DNA from: Crotophaga sulcirostris
Lineage: Eukaryota > Chordata > Aves > Cuculiformes > Crotophagidae
Assembly (NCBI GenBank): GCA_013397455.1
Contig: VYZB01000339.1
Location: 248,001 to 312,000, forward strand
Length of the DNA stretch: 64,000 bases
Direction of reading: 5' to 3'
The notes beneath the pieces were generated by a model. It worked only from the letters and a program-made list of their open reading frames with translations. It was not told the DNA's origin and made no database searches. The number at the start of each line of letters is the position of its first letter. Positions within the stretch are counted from its first letter, which is position 1. The translations under genes and the position numbers were made by a program. Positions 47,530-60,100 of the stretch are shown here, in pieces.

Positions 47530-50500
47530 TGATTCAACAGGATTGTTAAAAAGCTGCAGGAGATTTAGATTAAAGCTGTAAGAATAAATAGAGGGCTGAA
47601 AACTATGCTTTATAGAGAAGGGGTGAGATGTTAAATTTGCATAGATAAGGAAGAAGGCTGGAGGAGAACACTGAATTTACGACCAGCAGGAACAATTACC
47701 TCATATTGTTTGATCTATGTATTCAAACATATTCATGTTGCCCAACTTCCTTAAATCAAATCCAAAGACATTTTCTAGTTAAGACAGATAGTTCAGTCTT
47801 AAAAATGTGTCTGTTACAGATAGTGAATAGATTAGTCCAATTTATGACCAATGCCTCTGCAATAGTAAGGAAATTATCAGACAACTTAAACCAAGGTGAT
47901 TCCAATAGATAAACCATATCTTCTGGTGCACCAGAAGGCTGAGAAATATAATAAATGAACAGTATGATCCAAGGAGAGAAAGTGCTGTCCAGCTGGTTAG
48001 ACTTGAGCATGTGGGCAGACACACCAATGACATAAAATTTTCTTCAGAGTAGAGGCGAAATGCTCTATTTTTCAGTCCAGATGTTGCCAACCACTGATAC
48101 TTCAGGGAAAGATGAGAAAACAGATAAACAAAAGCAGCAGGATTTTTTTCCTAACCACCTGTAAGTAGCTAACTGATACTCTTATGCTCTGATTAATAAA
48201 ATTAGGTTAAAGCTTAAGTATTATGAGAGTACTGAGACAGCAGAAACTATCCTGAAGCCAGGTTACAAAAAAGAAGTGGAATGAAAAGACAGAAATGGGA
48301 TGACATTTCTTACTTCATAAAGAAAGTGGAAATTTGGATTTATTGGCAGTTAGAAAGATCAATTATGTGGATAGACTGTCACAAAGCCTCTCTATGAGGC
48401 TGCATAAAATGTGCATGTTTTAAAAACATAGTATATGCTCCCCCCAACTGATTATCGATAAGCATTTTCACTTTATTATAGAGCTGAATTTTTATGATTT
48501 CTACTATTGGACACTGTTTCATGCAATACCAATAATAGCAATGTTGCAAAATGTCTTTTATCCACCATCAGCAGCCTGTGTCACAACCAGATTCATCAAG
48601 TATCTCAACTTGTTTAAGAACAGAAGAAAACAAAGTACTATGAGTTCAACAAGACTGATTTTAAAATTCTCCAATTACATTTGTGGTTTTTCATTTTAAC
48701 GTTCTCTTCACACCTTTCAAGTTGTGGTTACCACAGCTGATGTAGTAACCAGCTATGATTTAATGGAAAGCTCAATTTGCCTGTGCTGGATACAGAAACT
48801 TTAATCAGCTTCTGCCAGTCTACTATGTAAGGGTGGAATGAGAATCATAAGCTGTAGAAGTAAGAAAAATTGTACTAGATGCTTGCTAAGAATGACAGTG
48901 TTTAAGCATTGCAATATTTTTATTGATGTTGTGATAAGTTCTTCATCAGCAAAAATATTGCAATCGCAATTAAATGTGTCTTTTGATAGTGTGCTCCAGT
49001 TCCCACTGTTCTATGGAAGAAATCACCCCAGAGCAGAGAGCAATGGACCTTCTTGTCTTTGTAATCTGAGAGACAAATCCTACATGACCCTGTACCACTC
49101 TACACAGATGGCAGCTCTAACGTGATGGCACAGAAGCACAACAAATCTCTATTTGTGACAGGCAAAGGAAGCTGAGGTGCCCTGCTAGATGAAGGGCAGT
49201 CCTCCTCCTCTTCTGCTTTCTTTTAGACACATTTGCAGCATTTGTATCTGTAGTTCTGCCAAATTCTGTAAAAATGCGTCATACTTGGACCTCTGTAAAC
49301 GAGATAAAGACCCTTCTCTGTTTTTTTATGAAGATGTCCTGACTGGTTTATTATCACTGCAGATAAAGACCCAAATGAGGAGTTACGAACAAATAAAGAG
49401 GAAAGTAGAAGTCATACTTGTTAGTGTTTCACAGAAAGTTTGTTGATGTGATGAGTACAAATGACAGCTCTTCACTTTAGAGCAAATGATGTTCCAACTG
49501 CAATCTACATACTTTATTTGCACACCACTACAACCAGAGCTATCAGCCAAGCTAGCTGCTAGATAGAATAATTTTGAAATATTTTTACTTTGATAAGAAA
49601 CTAATTTGTTCAAGGGAGACAGAGGTCTGACATAAAATACTGTGGTGGGATATTAATTTCACATGGACAACGGGGACCTGCAAACCTTAAGAAGATACAT
49701 GCTTCAAATAGGCCCAGAAATTTGGTCATTCCTTCTTTGTCTCCTTGAAGACATAAAATGGGCATATTTCTCTCTCTAATAGCTCTCTTTTATTTCCAAA
49801 CAAAAAATACTTTTTTTTTTTCTTGTGCTCCCAATTTCACATACTCCTTCCTCCCTCAAGAACAAGGTAAATGAGATTCCCTGTCTCAAATGGGGTTTAT
49901 TTTCTTTGGTTATCTGGCCAGCACATACCGTGTGTCAGCCCTCTCTTTCCTCCTCATAGTCTGGCACACACCTTCCTCTTTATTTTGAGTAGAACCAAAC
50001 TCCTAAGAAAATCCCTTTCTTTCAAACAGCCTTCCTTTAAGCTTAGCACTGGGTGATTGGATGCAGGTCCTGTTTCCCTCTGTTTTTTGAGTGTTGACTC
50101 TCCCGGCATGCCAGTTCACTCCAGGGCTGCAAGCTGGAGCACCGAGTAGCCACCTTGCAAGAGGAACAGGCACTGGAGGAGGGGGGTCTTCTGCTTCCAG
50201 AGGCTTGTGCAGGCAGGACACCATAAGCGCTCCCATCCTTCACTTAGGAGAGTCCTTCACTTATTTCTCCATTTTTTGCCTAAATCAATAGGTATTGGTG
50301 GCTGGTTTTGTTTCTTATTTTTTTTGTTTTGGTCGATCCAAGGCCTACCTTTGCTTCCACTTAGGAGATTTTCTTTAGAGTATAATAGTAGGACTCCTAA
50401 AGTTTTTTTCCTCTGCTTCATCCTGCAGAGGACAGAGATACAGAGAAGGGGATTGCTTTTGTATCAGTATACGGAAGTTGCGTTACTCTATTCTGTCAAT

Positions 50501-50746
50501 GAAAAGGGACATAAAAATTTCATTTACTTCCCTTTCACTGTCAAAATGGAGCCATGGAGCCCTGGTGTGGCTACGAGTCAGGCATTCCAAGTATGTTAAT
50601 TAAGGAAGTTTAGAGGATTTGTGATTGCAGGAAAGGAGACAAAGATGTGTGTGGATTATTGTTACGAAGTTGAATATTACATATTTTGACTTATTTAAAT
50701 TTAATGAACCCCTGAAAGCATTTTTAGTGTTTACTTTTTCCTCGTT

Positions 50747-50841
50747 TGACTTTAATTAACCTTTCCCATGATTCACATGTCTGACAAATGTGGAGGGCTG
50801 CAGGGCGAAGCGTTTTTTTTCCCATGATTGACTTTAATTAA
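50747..50841. promoter_or_regulatory. Mirrored pair of TAATTA and CCCATGATT modules
   Basis: The module GACTTTAATTAA (50748-50759, and 50830-50841) and the module TTCCCATGATT (50763-50773, and 50819-50829) each occur twice. Their order is A-B then B-A, with every copy in the same strand orientation. TAATTA is the core homeodomain site. Repeated, spaced homeodomain sites are typical of developmental enhancers. Enhancer function is inference. Confidence 0.4.
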
Positions 50842-53800
50842 GCTTGTTCTAGGCTTGAAACCCTTGTAAACTTGGAGAACTTTATTTTAATTGCCTTCTG
50901 CCAGATTTACTTATACTAGGCAAATATTATAAATCAAATACTAACGCTATTAGAAGAACAAAGAACTGACAGAGTAGCAATCTGTCATGGTGAAGTGCAT
51001 TACGCTCTAAATCTAACTAGAAAGTACTGTGGTGGGAGAAAAATCACTGATCTCAGGTAGGTAACTTCTGGAGCATTAACAGCTTTTTCTTTTCTTTAGG
51101 GTAGTTATGCTAAGATACCAAGTTTTAAACTAAAGTTATTCTTCTCCAGTTTCAGTTGTAATAAGTCATATTCACTTGTACTAGAAATTATTAAGTGGAT
51201 GCTCCAAGAACTTGTTTCATGCTTTGGACTGCTCACCAGGTGTCTTGCAGCTGCTAGAATGAGTCACTTCATTCTTAATTAGGGAACTTTGTCACTTAAA
51301 TCACATGGCATTTCTGCCCTCTGAGTCTGTCCTAAAAGTGTCATCAGGAGAACTGGACAAACAGTGAAGCACCAATACTTGTACAAGGAAATACTGATTT
51401 TTATTATTCAAGGTATTCCTCACAAAGGTATGCTCCAATGGGTGTTTGCAGAAATAAATTAAAGATCATCGTTAACTTTTAAGTGAACATGAAGGTTTTA
51501 TCCCAACAAATGTTTGTAAGCATTTTTAGTGCCTCCTGTCAAATGATAGAATTTTAAGTTAAAATTCTTTTGGCTGATGGATGAGGAACATCCTCACTAT
51601 ACAAATGAATCACAAATCTTGTTTTCATTCTGCGCTGCATTGCTGCAAATTGAACTGTGAATTGTGGAAAGGCATCCTGGGTTACACAAAGGCAATATAT
51701 GGCACATCTTTGTTCATTTTCCACCATACAGTATATTCAGAAGGGTCAATAGAGCTCTATTTACATAGTTACCCTTCTCCTATATAATATCCTTATTCTT
51801 GATGGGAATGATGTGGCTCTCAACAGAATGCCACCCTGAGAAAACCTTTTGCACTTGCTGTGGCTAAAAGTGCTTATCTTTAATTGAAAAAGTTCTGGGG
51901 AGGTTTTATTGGAAAGAAGCCTAACGAAACTGCCTTTGTGCTTAATTACAGTATAACAGTGGATTCAAATAAGGGTCAACCTTTTCCTTCAGTAACCAAC
52001 ATCCTGAAAACAGATGTCAACAGAGATTAACCATGGTGTCTCAATCTTGATGACTCTGTGTTTCCTTCCATTTTATTCTCCCTTTTCTTAAACAATGCAG
52101 AATACTCTAAATTATAATCAATATTACTATGAATGTGGTTTAGATCAAATTAATCCTTGCATCTGGACCCACAAACAGTTTTCACATTTTTTTCAAAATG
52201 CCTAAATATTTAAGCATACTATAGCAATATGATTAATACATACATTAATATGCATGTATAGATCTATATGTGTAACTATTAAGGCAACTATTTTATCTGA
52301 ATACAGATCCTGCACAAAGTAGTAGACTGATGGCTCTATTTATCCAGTTAATGTGTATTGCAAAAGCCATTGCAGACAAAGAGTCTCCATGGGCACCACC
52401 TTTGGCTTAGAAAGAATAATTATGTTCCTGTACTCTGTTGATATTCTGCTTGCAAGAGTGCAAATAAAAATATTGTACCAAGGTGATAACTTTCAAATCC
52501 CAGCCCAGGACCCCTTAAGACAACCTAAAATCAGGTGCCAGAGTCTGTACAAAGCTGTTAAGCCAGGAGGACAACTGTAAGCTTTTGTGGAGCCTTCGAG
52601 GATGATAGTTTAGCTCCTGAATTTGACATATTTAGCAGTCTTGTTGGAGGACTCCAGAGCATTTTCAAGGAAAGCAAGGATACATGCTAAGAGATGCACA
52701 GTGTGGAATTCTACACTTAATGCACAAAGCCATTTAGAAGTACTCAGAACCCTCTAAAGAGCAGAGTATTATTTTAAAAAATGGATATATAAAGTATTTG
52801 ATGTACTGTGGCTATTTTAAGCTTGTTTGTCTTTGTATAGTCAGAATCACAATTATTAATGGGAAAAAGTCTACAGCCATTTCCTAGTTTTAATTAATTC
52901 TATTTTACATCCTGACACTTTAACTTGCTTTTGATCATCGTCTAAGTGATCCGTTTGACATGTCTATCTTTAATTCAGAGTAATTGCCAAATCAGTTTGC
53001 AATTTATCAGAAATGTGAAGAGTAACTCTAGCCAGGAAGAGTTATTTTTCTTTGACAGTGAAAGTAAGCTGTTATAAAAGGCATGGGAGATTTAAGAAAA
53101 ATGGTAATGTCATCTGAAATTTCTGAGTGGGAGACCCCCTTCAGATTTCTAGCAAGAATTTTAAGTAATGTCTGCATTCCACAAACATTACAATGATCTG
53201 ACTCGAATGAAAAATATTTCCTACATTCTACTGCCTTATTTAGACTAAGTTGAAAGCCCTGCAATCTATAACAATCTATCATATGATCTTGTTTTATGGA
53301 CATGTTTTCAATGCCATGCTATTCGTGGGTGAGAGTGTTGACTACTGGTATTGGTTTTCAACACCACTTGTAATTACAAACCAAACAGCAATGTGTCTTC
53401 CTCAAAATTTCCTTGACATATTTTTTAAAAACACTGCATAATAATTTTAATAATTGAAAAAAAGAGCTTATTTTCTCAGCTTGTCTATTGCATACAAAAT
53501 CCCAGGTACAGAAAGTCACATTTCCTCCCTATTGAGTCACTGTTATTTACGTGCAACCCTTGCCAGCTACCAACAGTGTGAACAAGGACCTTACACAGAA
53601 AGGTCCTTTTCTAAAACTGATTAAACTATGACCTATGCGCATTTATGTTTCTTCATCTGGCTCTGAGAAATTAAAATAGGACTGTGGCTGATCCAAATAT
53701 TTAAATTAAATTTGAAAAAAATAAAAAAGGGCAGAACTAGGACAATTTTGCAACTCGGTGAAGCTGGAGCAAAATAGACATGAAATTTGGATCCAGAAGA

Positions 53801-56800
53801 AGGAATGGAGGAAATACTTTCTAGGATCTATTTTTTTCAAAATGTGCACCATGTAATGCTGTAAATTTTTCAATATGAAATTCGCTAATTTATTTAAGAT
53901 TATTTATAAAAAAGGAATGAAACCAAAACAAAACATCAGTGATATGAAAATGAAACACTGAAGCTTTCTCCAAAATTTATTTTCCTTCCCGTTTTGGTTG
54001 GGACACTGAGCAGAAAATTGCTTAGTTTCACAGCAGCTGTCCTGTGGACAGGATGTGGTTATTCAGAGTCATGAGCATTGCTTAATCCATGCAACCAGAA
54101 AGTTTGCCAGTGAGAGCACAGAAGGGATGAAACTATGTATATTGGTATTTTTAAAGACTGAGCTGAGCAAAGTATGTAGGGATTATGAGCAATGGCACTG
54201 CCACAATTTATTCCTTACTCAGCTGGTAGACACTAAGAATATAGGTAGGCAACAATTCCTTGTGGTGCTCACAGTTTGACTTACTGATAATTAGAGGTGA
54301 TGGGGACTGGTGCCACTACTCTCCACTACAGTGAGGACTATGCTTCCTCCTATAATATGGGCTATCCCTTCCCCTTTTCTATGCTGCCAGCAAAATCCCT
54401 TCTTGATCCTTGCTTCAACATCAGCTGTACTTTGCTACACCTTCCATCAGCACCTCATTGCTTATCAGAGCACAGTGCATTTCAGTCTACACCAGGTCCT
54501 ACTCAAAAAAGTACACATTTGTCTTTTATCTGTGTTACTTGTGGCTTGATTGATCCTTCCTGTCCAGGGACAAAACAAACACATGAACAAAAACAGAAGG
54601 TAGAAAACACACTGAAAATAAGGAAGGAGCATACAAGAAATCCTGCTGAAGGTGGACATGATGTGAACGTTGGTTTTAGTCAGGTGGGATTTCTTAAAAT
54701 ATTTATTCCTGAAATTATTTGCTGGTGATTATTTGCTAGAATGCGAAAAGGTACATTTCTTTAGAGCACTTCCTTGTGTTTGGAATAGTGAATTAAAAGA
54801 ATACTGGTTGCAGCTATGATTTGACTCACATCAAACTTACCCTCCTGAAGTAACTTGCCATATTGCTGCAGCTGGCTGGATAATGTCTGTTCCTGTGTTT
54901 GTCATTACCAAGCAAAGAGACCTGCCAAATTATTCAAAAGTGTATTGCAGTCCCAGCACCTCTTATTATTTCTTGCACTCCTTGCTCCCATTCGTTTCAT
55001 GTTGTTCTGATGCACAGGGATATAATGAAGAAGTTACATAACTAATTAAAGCAGATGTATTTTTAATAAAGACTTTGGGATTAATTTTTTGAGAATTAGC
55101 AAATTAAATTCTCAAGTGTATCTCAACAATATTAAAAAAATGTTATTTTGTTATTTGTTTTGGCTTTTAGGAGTGCTGTTCTCATACAGATTTTCCCAAA
55201 GACTTAAGGTCTTTTCTTGGTTTACAAGCACTCAGTGTAGATAACCCATGACTATTTAAGCATGCTGTCAGATCAGAAGCAAAGGTGCAACTAATATAGC
55301 AATCAAAAGATCTCGAAAACTGACAGATTGCCTTTGCAGGATTTTGTAATCTGTTTTGTTCATAACATTATTAAGATTTAAGTATAGCTTCATTTTTATC
55401 GCTAAGTGTATAAATGCAGTGATTGCTTGCCAAAAATGGGACATCAAAAGAGGGCTCATTGAAATGACTCACATTGGCTCTTCTGATCATGGATGAATAT
55501 TAAAGACCACATAGATATCCTATGGTGATCAGTTGTTTTAATTAAAAATTAGTAATTAACATCTGATTATTTATAATACGCAGAGGGAAGAAGGGTTGAG
55601 AAAAGTAGGAAAAAATATTTGTGATGTAAATCAAGGGTTTTATTAGTCTGGGGCAGTAAGTAGAGGAAGGAAAGATTTTAAAATTTTCTTATTTTTTACC
55701 AGAACTCCTGATAAAATTCAGTTTCTGATTATTATTTTTTTTTTCAGGTTGGAAAGCTTGTGGTTTCTTTCAACACTCTTTATATTTCCTTCCTTTCTTC
55801 TCTATTTCTTTTTTTCCTCTTCTTCTTGGAGGAGATCCAAAGGGAATAATAAAGAAGAGAGAAAGAAAAGGAAAACTTCATTTGAGGTTCAGATTGAAAA
55901 ACCAAAGAGAAGGCTCCATACATTCCTCCCAATCCCCCCGTGGAAATATTTGTGAAAAGACAAATGACAAAGATTTCCTCAATCATTACCTATATAAAAA
56001 AATCATAATTATTAATAGCAATGGAAGCAGTGGTATTTTGGGAAAAATCTCTCTCCCTAGTGACTTGTTATAAGACATATGTCTACAAAATATCGAAGCC
56101 CAAATTCAAAGAGTAAATATGCTTAATTTTGAGCCACCATAAAATGAGTTCTCTTACTTATTTTATAAATCCAAAATGTTCTTCTGCATGGGAAAGCTTG
56201 GTCTCAAATAGCTACTTTGCTATAAAATATGCATTTCAGGTTGCACATTTTCAAATTTGGTAGACTGACCCTAGGATTATTTTTTCCTGCCTTCTTTTAA
56301 ACCCATACATACTGCCGTATTGCATAGCCATGTCTCTGCTGTGTTCTATTTGTCTGGAACATTGAACCTATTGCTCATAAATGACCAATCATGGGGAAAA
56401 AGTCAGGATGAGATTATCCTTGCAAGGGTCTACCTCAATCATGGTTTGTTCGGTAGTGACTGGTGATGTATCACTCTTTTTTTCTATAGGAATGATATTT
56501 ACAGTAGTCAGCAAGGTTTTCCACTTTTTGATCATGGAATTGTCTTTTCTGTGATCTGCTACTGTCTAAACTTGGAACTACCAAGTAGCTGAGTGACGAG
56601 CAATGGGGATGTTGAAATCAGTCCCTGTGTTCATGTATGTGTATATGCATAGCTACACACACAGGCACAAGAAACCTTGAAGTTTCAGGTACTTTTTTTT
56701 TTGTGAAATAGCTGCAGGGTGACTAGATGAATCAAATGGCATGAAAGAACAAAAGTTCAGGGAAATAGGTGTAGCAATAAGCCCAGTGATTTAAGAACAC

Positions 56801-57110
56801 TGTGAAGGATTTACCACATTCTTGCATCAGTTCACATGATAAATTTGCTTTGGTCACTGCCTTCTGACTCACCATGAGAAGTAATTTGCAAACCTGGGAT
56901 GTCTGAATTGTAAATTATTCTGTTTATTATTCATGATGAATAGAAAATCATTGTATTAACATTCCCATTTTTTCATTTAAGATTTGATGTTGATTGAAAA
57001 TTAAAGATGTTAAGGTAAGTCTTCAAGTTGTACAAAACCGCGTATATAATTTTTTTCTGTTCACTATTCCAGACATTGTCTTTCGGCCTTCCCTCATCTG
57101 AAATGTTCTC
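50842..57110. other. AT-rich non-coding DNA
   Basis: No gene or transposon was recognised. Noted: a 143-codon plus-strand frame (54297-54728) without a domain, a pyrimidine-to-purine strand switch at 55784-55875, and an acceptor-like T-run plus CAG at about 55732-55747. Confidence 0.55.
55784..55875. repeat. Polypyrimidine tract followed by polypurine tract
   Basis: About 45 nearly pure pyrimidines (55784-55828) switch to about 47 mostly purine bases (55829-55875). The halves are partly complementary, for example CTTTTTTTCCTC against GAGAAAGAAAAGG. The tract could fold back or form triplex DNA. The 68-codon frames here on both strands are low-complexity artefacts. Confidence 0.6.
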
Positions 57111-57133
57111 TTTTTTTTTTTTTTTTCCCCCAG
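57111..57133 (+). promoter_or_regulatory. Very strong splice-acceptor-like sequence (T16 C5 AG)
   Basis: Sixteen T then five C then AG make an ideal polypyrimidine tract and acceptor dinucleotide. In one frame the following DNA is open for about 30 codons (from 57135 to a TAA near 57223). A donor-like GTAAAA follows at about 57190, which would define an exon of about 56 bases. Homopolymers followed by AG also occur by chance in AT-rich DNA, so the sequence is suggestive only. Confidence 0.2.
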
Positions 57134-60100
57134 ATCTTCAAGGGTACAGCAGCCTGAATTCTCAAACAAAGAAACACCTGAAATTTCTGTAAAATATGAA
57201 GTTTCTCTCCCTGGTTACAGTTAAAATTTCTTTCTGGTTTATGTTGCTAAACATTGGTGTTGTTTGTTGATTGTCTGTTTGTTTTACCTCTGTTCAAATT
57301 CTTCTACTTTTGCTCTCTACTGTTCCTTGCACAATGAAAGGTGTGCTGATTAACACCAAGACAGGAAAAAAATGTGTAGGCAAATGATTCAAAAAATCAC
57401 TCAGGTTTCTTTCAAATATTTTGGGAAGTCTGTAGCAGGAACATGTATGTCAGCTCCTGCTGTATGTATAAATTGCTGCAGCTCACATTGCAATGTGAGT
57501 TGTATTTCTAAGGAGTGGGTTTTAATTTCTAGTTATTATTTTAAAGGTCATCCAACCCAGGCAAGCAGCATATCAATGACATGAGTTAATCATTTAGCTA
57601 TCAGAAGATAACAGTGTTAACTCACACAAAACACAGGGACAGCGTCACACTGACAATCATTTTATTTGGGAAAGCAATAATAAATTTTCATGTGGGTCCA
57701 GCTATGATAGTCAATAAGTTGAGTGGAAATGGGAACTTGCAAGCATATGACGTACTCCCTGGCAATTTTATGTGTATCCTGTGATAATTTCACACACTTG
57801 TGATAGATGTGAGTGTTTTGCATACCCTTCATTAAGGGAGAGAGCCTTTCAATTACCAGTATGTACAGGAGAATTGTAGCAGCAATTTCACAGCTCATCT
57901 TTGGTCCTGATAACTTGTTATTCTACCTTTATTTTAAGAAGACAAACAAAAATATCTCAATAACTCACCTTCTGGGAGGACATGATAGGGTGGACACTGG
58001 CATTTTGTGAACATCTGGGCAAAAGTGAGTAGAATCTCCTAGATCACACAGGTCTTGCAAAACCAACTATAAGTTACTTAATTTCATGTTCTTTCTGTTT
58101 CCAGAGCAGGTCTAAAAAACTAGGAATACACATCTTCATGCATTAATAGCATAATGCCTTTTTGATCAATCAAAGCTGCTTTGGTCAAGATTTAAAAAAT
58201 TGACTGAAAAACCTCATTTTCAGAAAGTGCCAAGTACTGACCTTGAAAAATAGGCTAAGTGAGGTATTTGAAGCAGTAGGTGTCCAGAATGAGACAGAGA
58301 GTATTCCTGATCACGTTCAAAAAACATGGCCAGTTTCATGGAGCCACCTCAAAAAGCTGTGTGGCAAACATGAGATCCATTTTTTGTTGTGCAGGACAAC
58401 ACATAATGGTGAGTAATTTGTCTGTTGGCTGCCCAGTGCTCCAATAGTGAAATTCATTTCTTGGACAGGGCAGACAGCAACCTTGACATTGCCTACTAAA
58501 ATAATGGATTTAAATCTATCTGAGGTTTCACAGGACTCCAGTGGGCTTTCTGACATTTACATACCCAGCCAACCTTGGCAACGCTAAAGCTATTTTTTTT
58601 TTCTGGGGTAATAATAATCGCTTGGTTTGCAATTCAGACAAATGAAGGACATAAGGATCATGATAAAAAACTTGCCAGAACAGACACAAACCCTTGCAGA
58701 AGTAATGACTGTAAGGAAATATATTTGGCAGTGACGTTCAGGCTATGGTGAGAGGAGAAGATACTTAGAAAGTGAAAAAGGAATCCAGAACCCTGCATGA
58801 CAATCCAGATATGTGCAAAAGGCAACCATGAATAATTACAGCTGTAAACTGATATTGAACAAGAACAAACTGAAAAAGTAGAGCTTTCACTTTGAGGATG
58901 TGCTTTCATGTATGACTGGAAAGGCTTTGCCTCATGTTTCTCCCTACAGTGACCGCTTATTCCCCAAAAGATTTTGTCAAAATCCCTTTCTTAGTCAGGA
59001 CTGGTACAGCCGTTTAACCATAGGAAATGGCACCTGCAATGAATGTTGCAATGAATTGAGATCCTTGTGTTTCCCACCAAAAAGGCACTCTACTGATTCA
59101 CTTTGAACTTCTGTCAGGGGCTCATGGGGAACAGTAACTCTTCTATGATGCCTTCCAACAATAGTGATAGCTTTAACATACTGTGTTCTTCCACACCAAC
59201 AAATAGGATTATCTGTGATGGAAATGGTGACCTGAAGGAACAGAGAGGGAAAGACTGAAAATGCAAACCTGTTGTGAGTGTTTAAAAAGCATGTAAGGAC
59301 ACCATCAAATTACCAAGACTTATTGTTATATGTATTATAAAATCATAACAATACAGAGGAGATATTTTTCTACTGAAAAAAAACTTGCTATATTGCTTTT
59401 AATTAAAAAACCCCAAACATATGACAGCCAGCCTAAGCAATTCAAGCATCAAATAAGCTTGGATAAACAACTTCTGTAGAGCTTGTGCAAGTACAGATTA
59501 ACTTTAAAAATGCTATTCTCCGCAGTGGCCAGATGTTCACTGCTGAAGCTGAAGAGAAAATCAAGGGTTGTAGATTGCATGCTGAGTGCTACTGAAGGAT
59601 TGTGAGTGAAGATACACAAGATGACAACATGTTGAGGACACCAAATAGCTCTCCTTGTCTCTCTTAAGTGCCAGAAACTTCTTACTGAAGAAACTGCATT
59701 GCATCTAGAGAAACATTGAGAAAGTACCTTTCCCAGTCGTTCTTTCCTGGGGCATTCAACTTGAAGCTGACCTGATGTTACCTTGATGGTTTCTATAGCC
59801 TTAGTCACTCAGTACATTAAAAGGCTCTCTAAAAATTTGTATCCTGAATGTCTTCCTCAAACCATACCAGTGCACAGAGGGCAATCATACAGCCACAGGA
59901 TTTCTGCTGTCAAGGCGAAATGTTCAGTTCAGGGATCAAGTTGGGGCCCAAGAGTCACTTCATTGTTGTAGTGGAAAAGCTTATAACCTTACTACATATG
60001 CTTAATATTATGATGCAAACCTGGTGGTATTCTTTCCTTGATAATAGTATATATCTAGATTATTACAATGGCTATAGGAATAATTAAAGTAGCAATTACT

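Larger units (their letters stand above)
45326..50746. other. AT-rich non-coding DNA, longest ORF of the window
   Basis: No family was recognised. The window's longest ATG frame is here (47056-47529, minus, 157 codons; listed separately). A near-match X-box is at 46953-46966. About 50090-50240 is GC-richer, with overlapping frames on both strands (66-130 codons at 50091-50291, 50207-50599, 50003-50236 and 50043-50243), which argues against a single real CDS. Confidence 0.55.

Noticed and set aside
54297..54728. 143-codon plus-strand ORF.
   Set aside because: No domain, a second frame overlaps it (54310-54549), an antisense frame overlaps it (54465-54659), and it has no splice or conservation evidence. 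Length is near the chance limit.
57541..57575. TTTTAAAGGTCATCCAACCC, similar to a CR1 3' UTR.
   Set aside because: About 30 bases only, without an adjacent octamer tail or ORF2 sequence.
59449..59808. 119-codon minus-strand ORF.
   Set aside because: Composition unremarkable, no motif, and of a length expected a few times per window.
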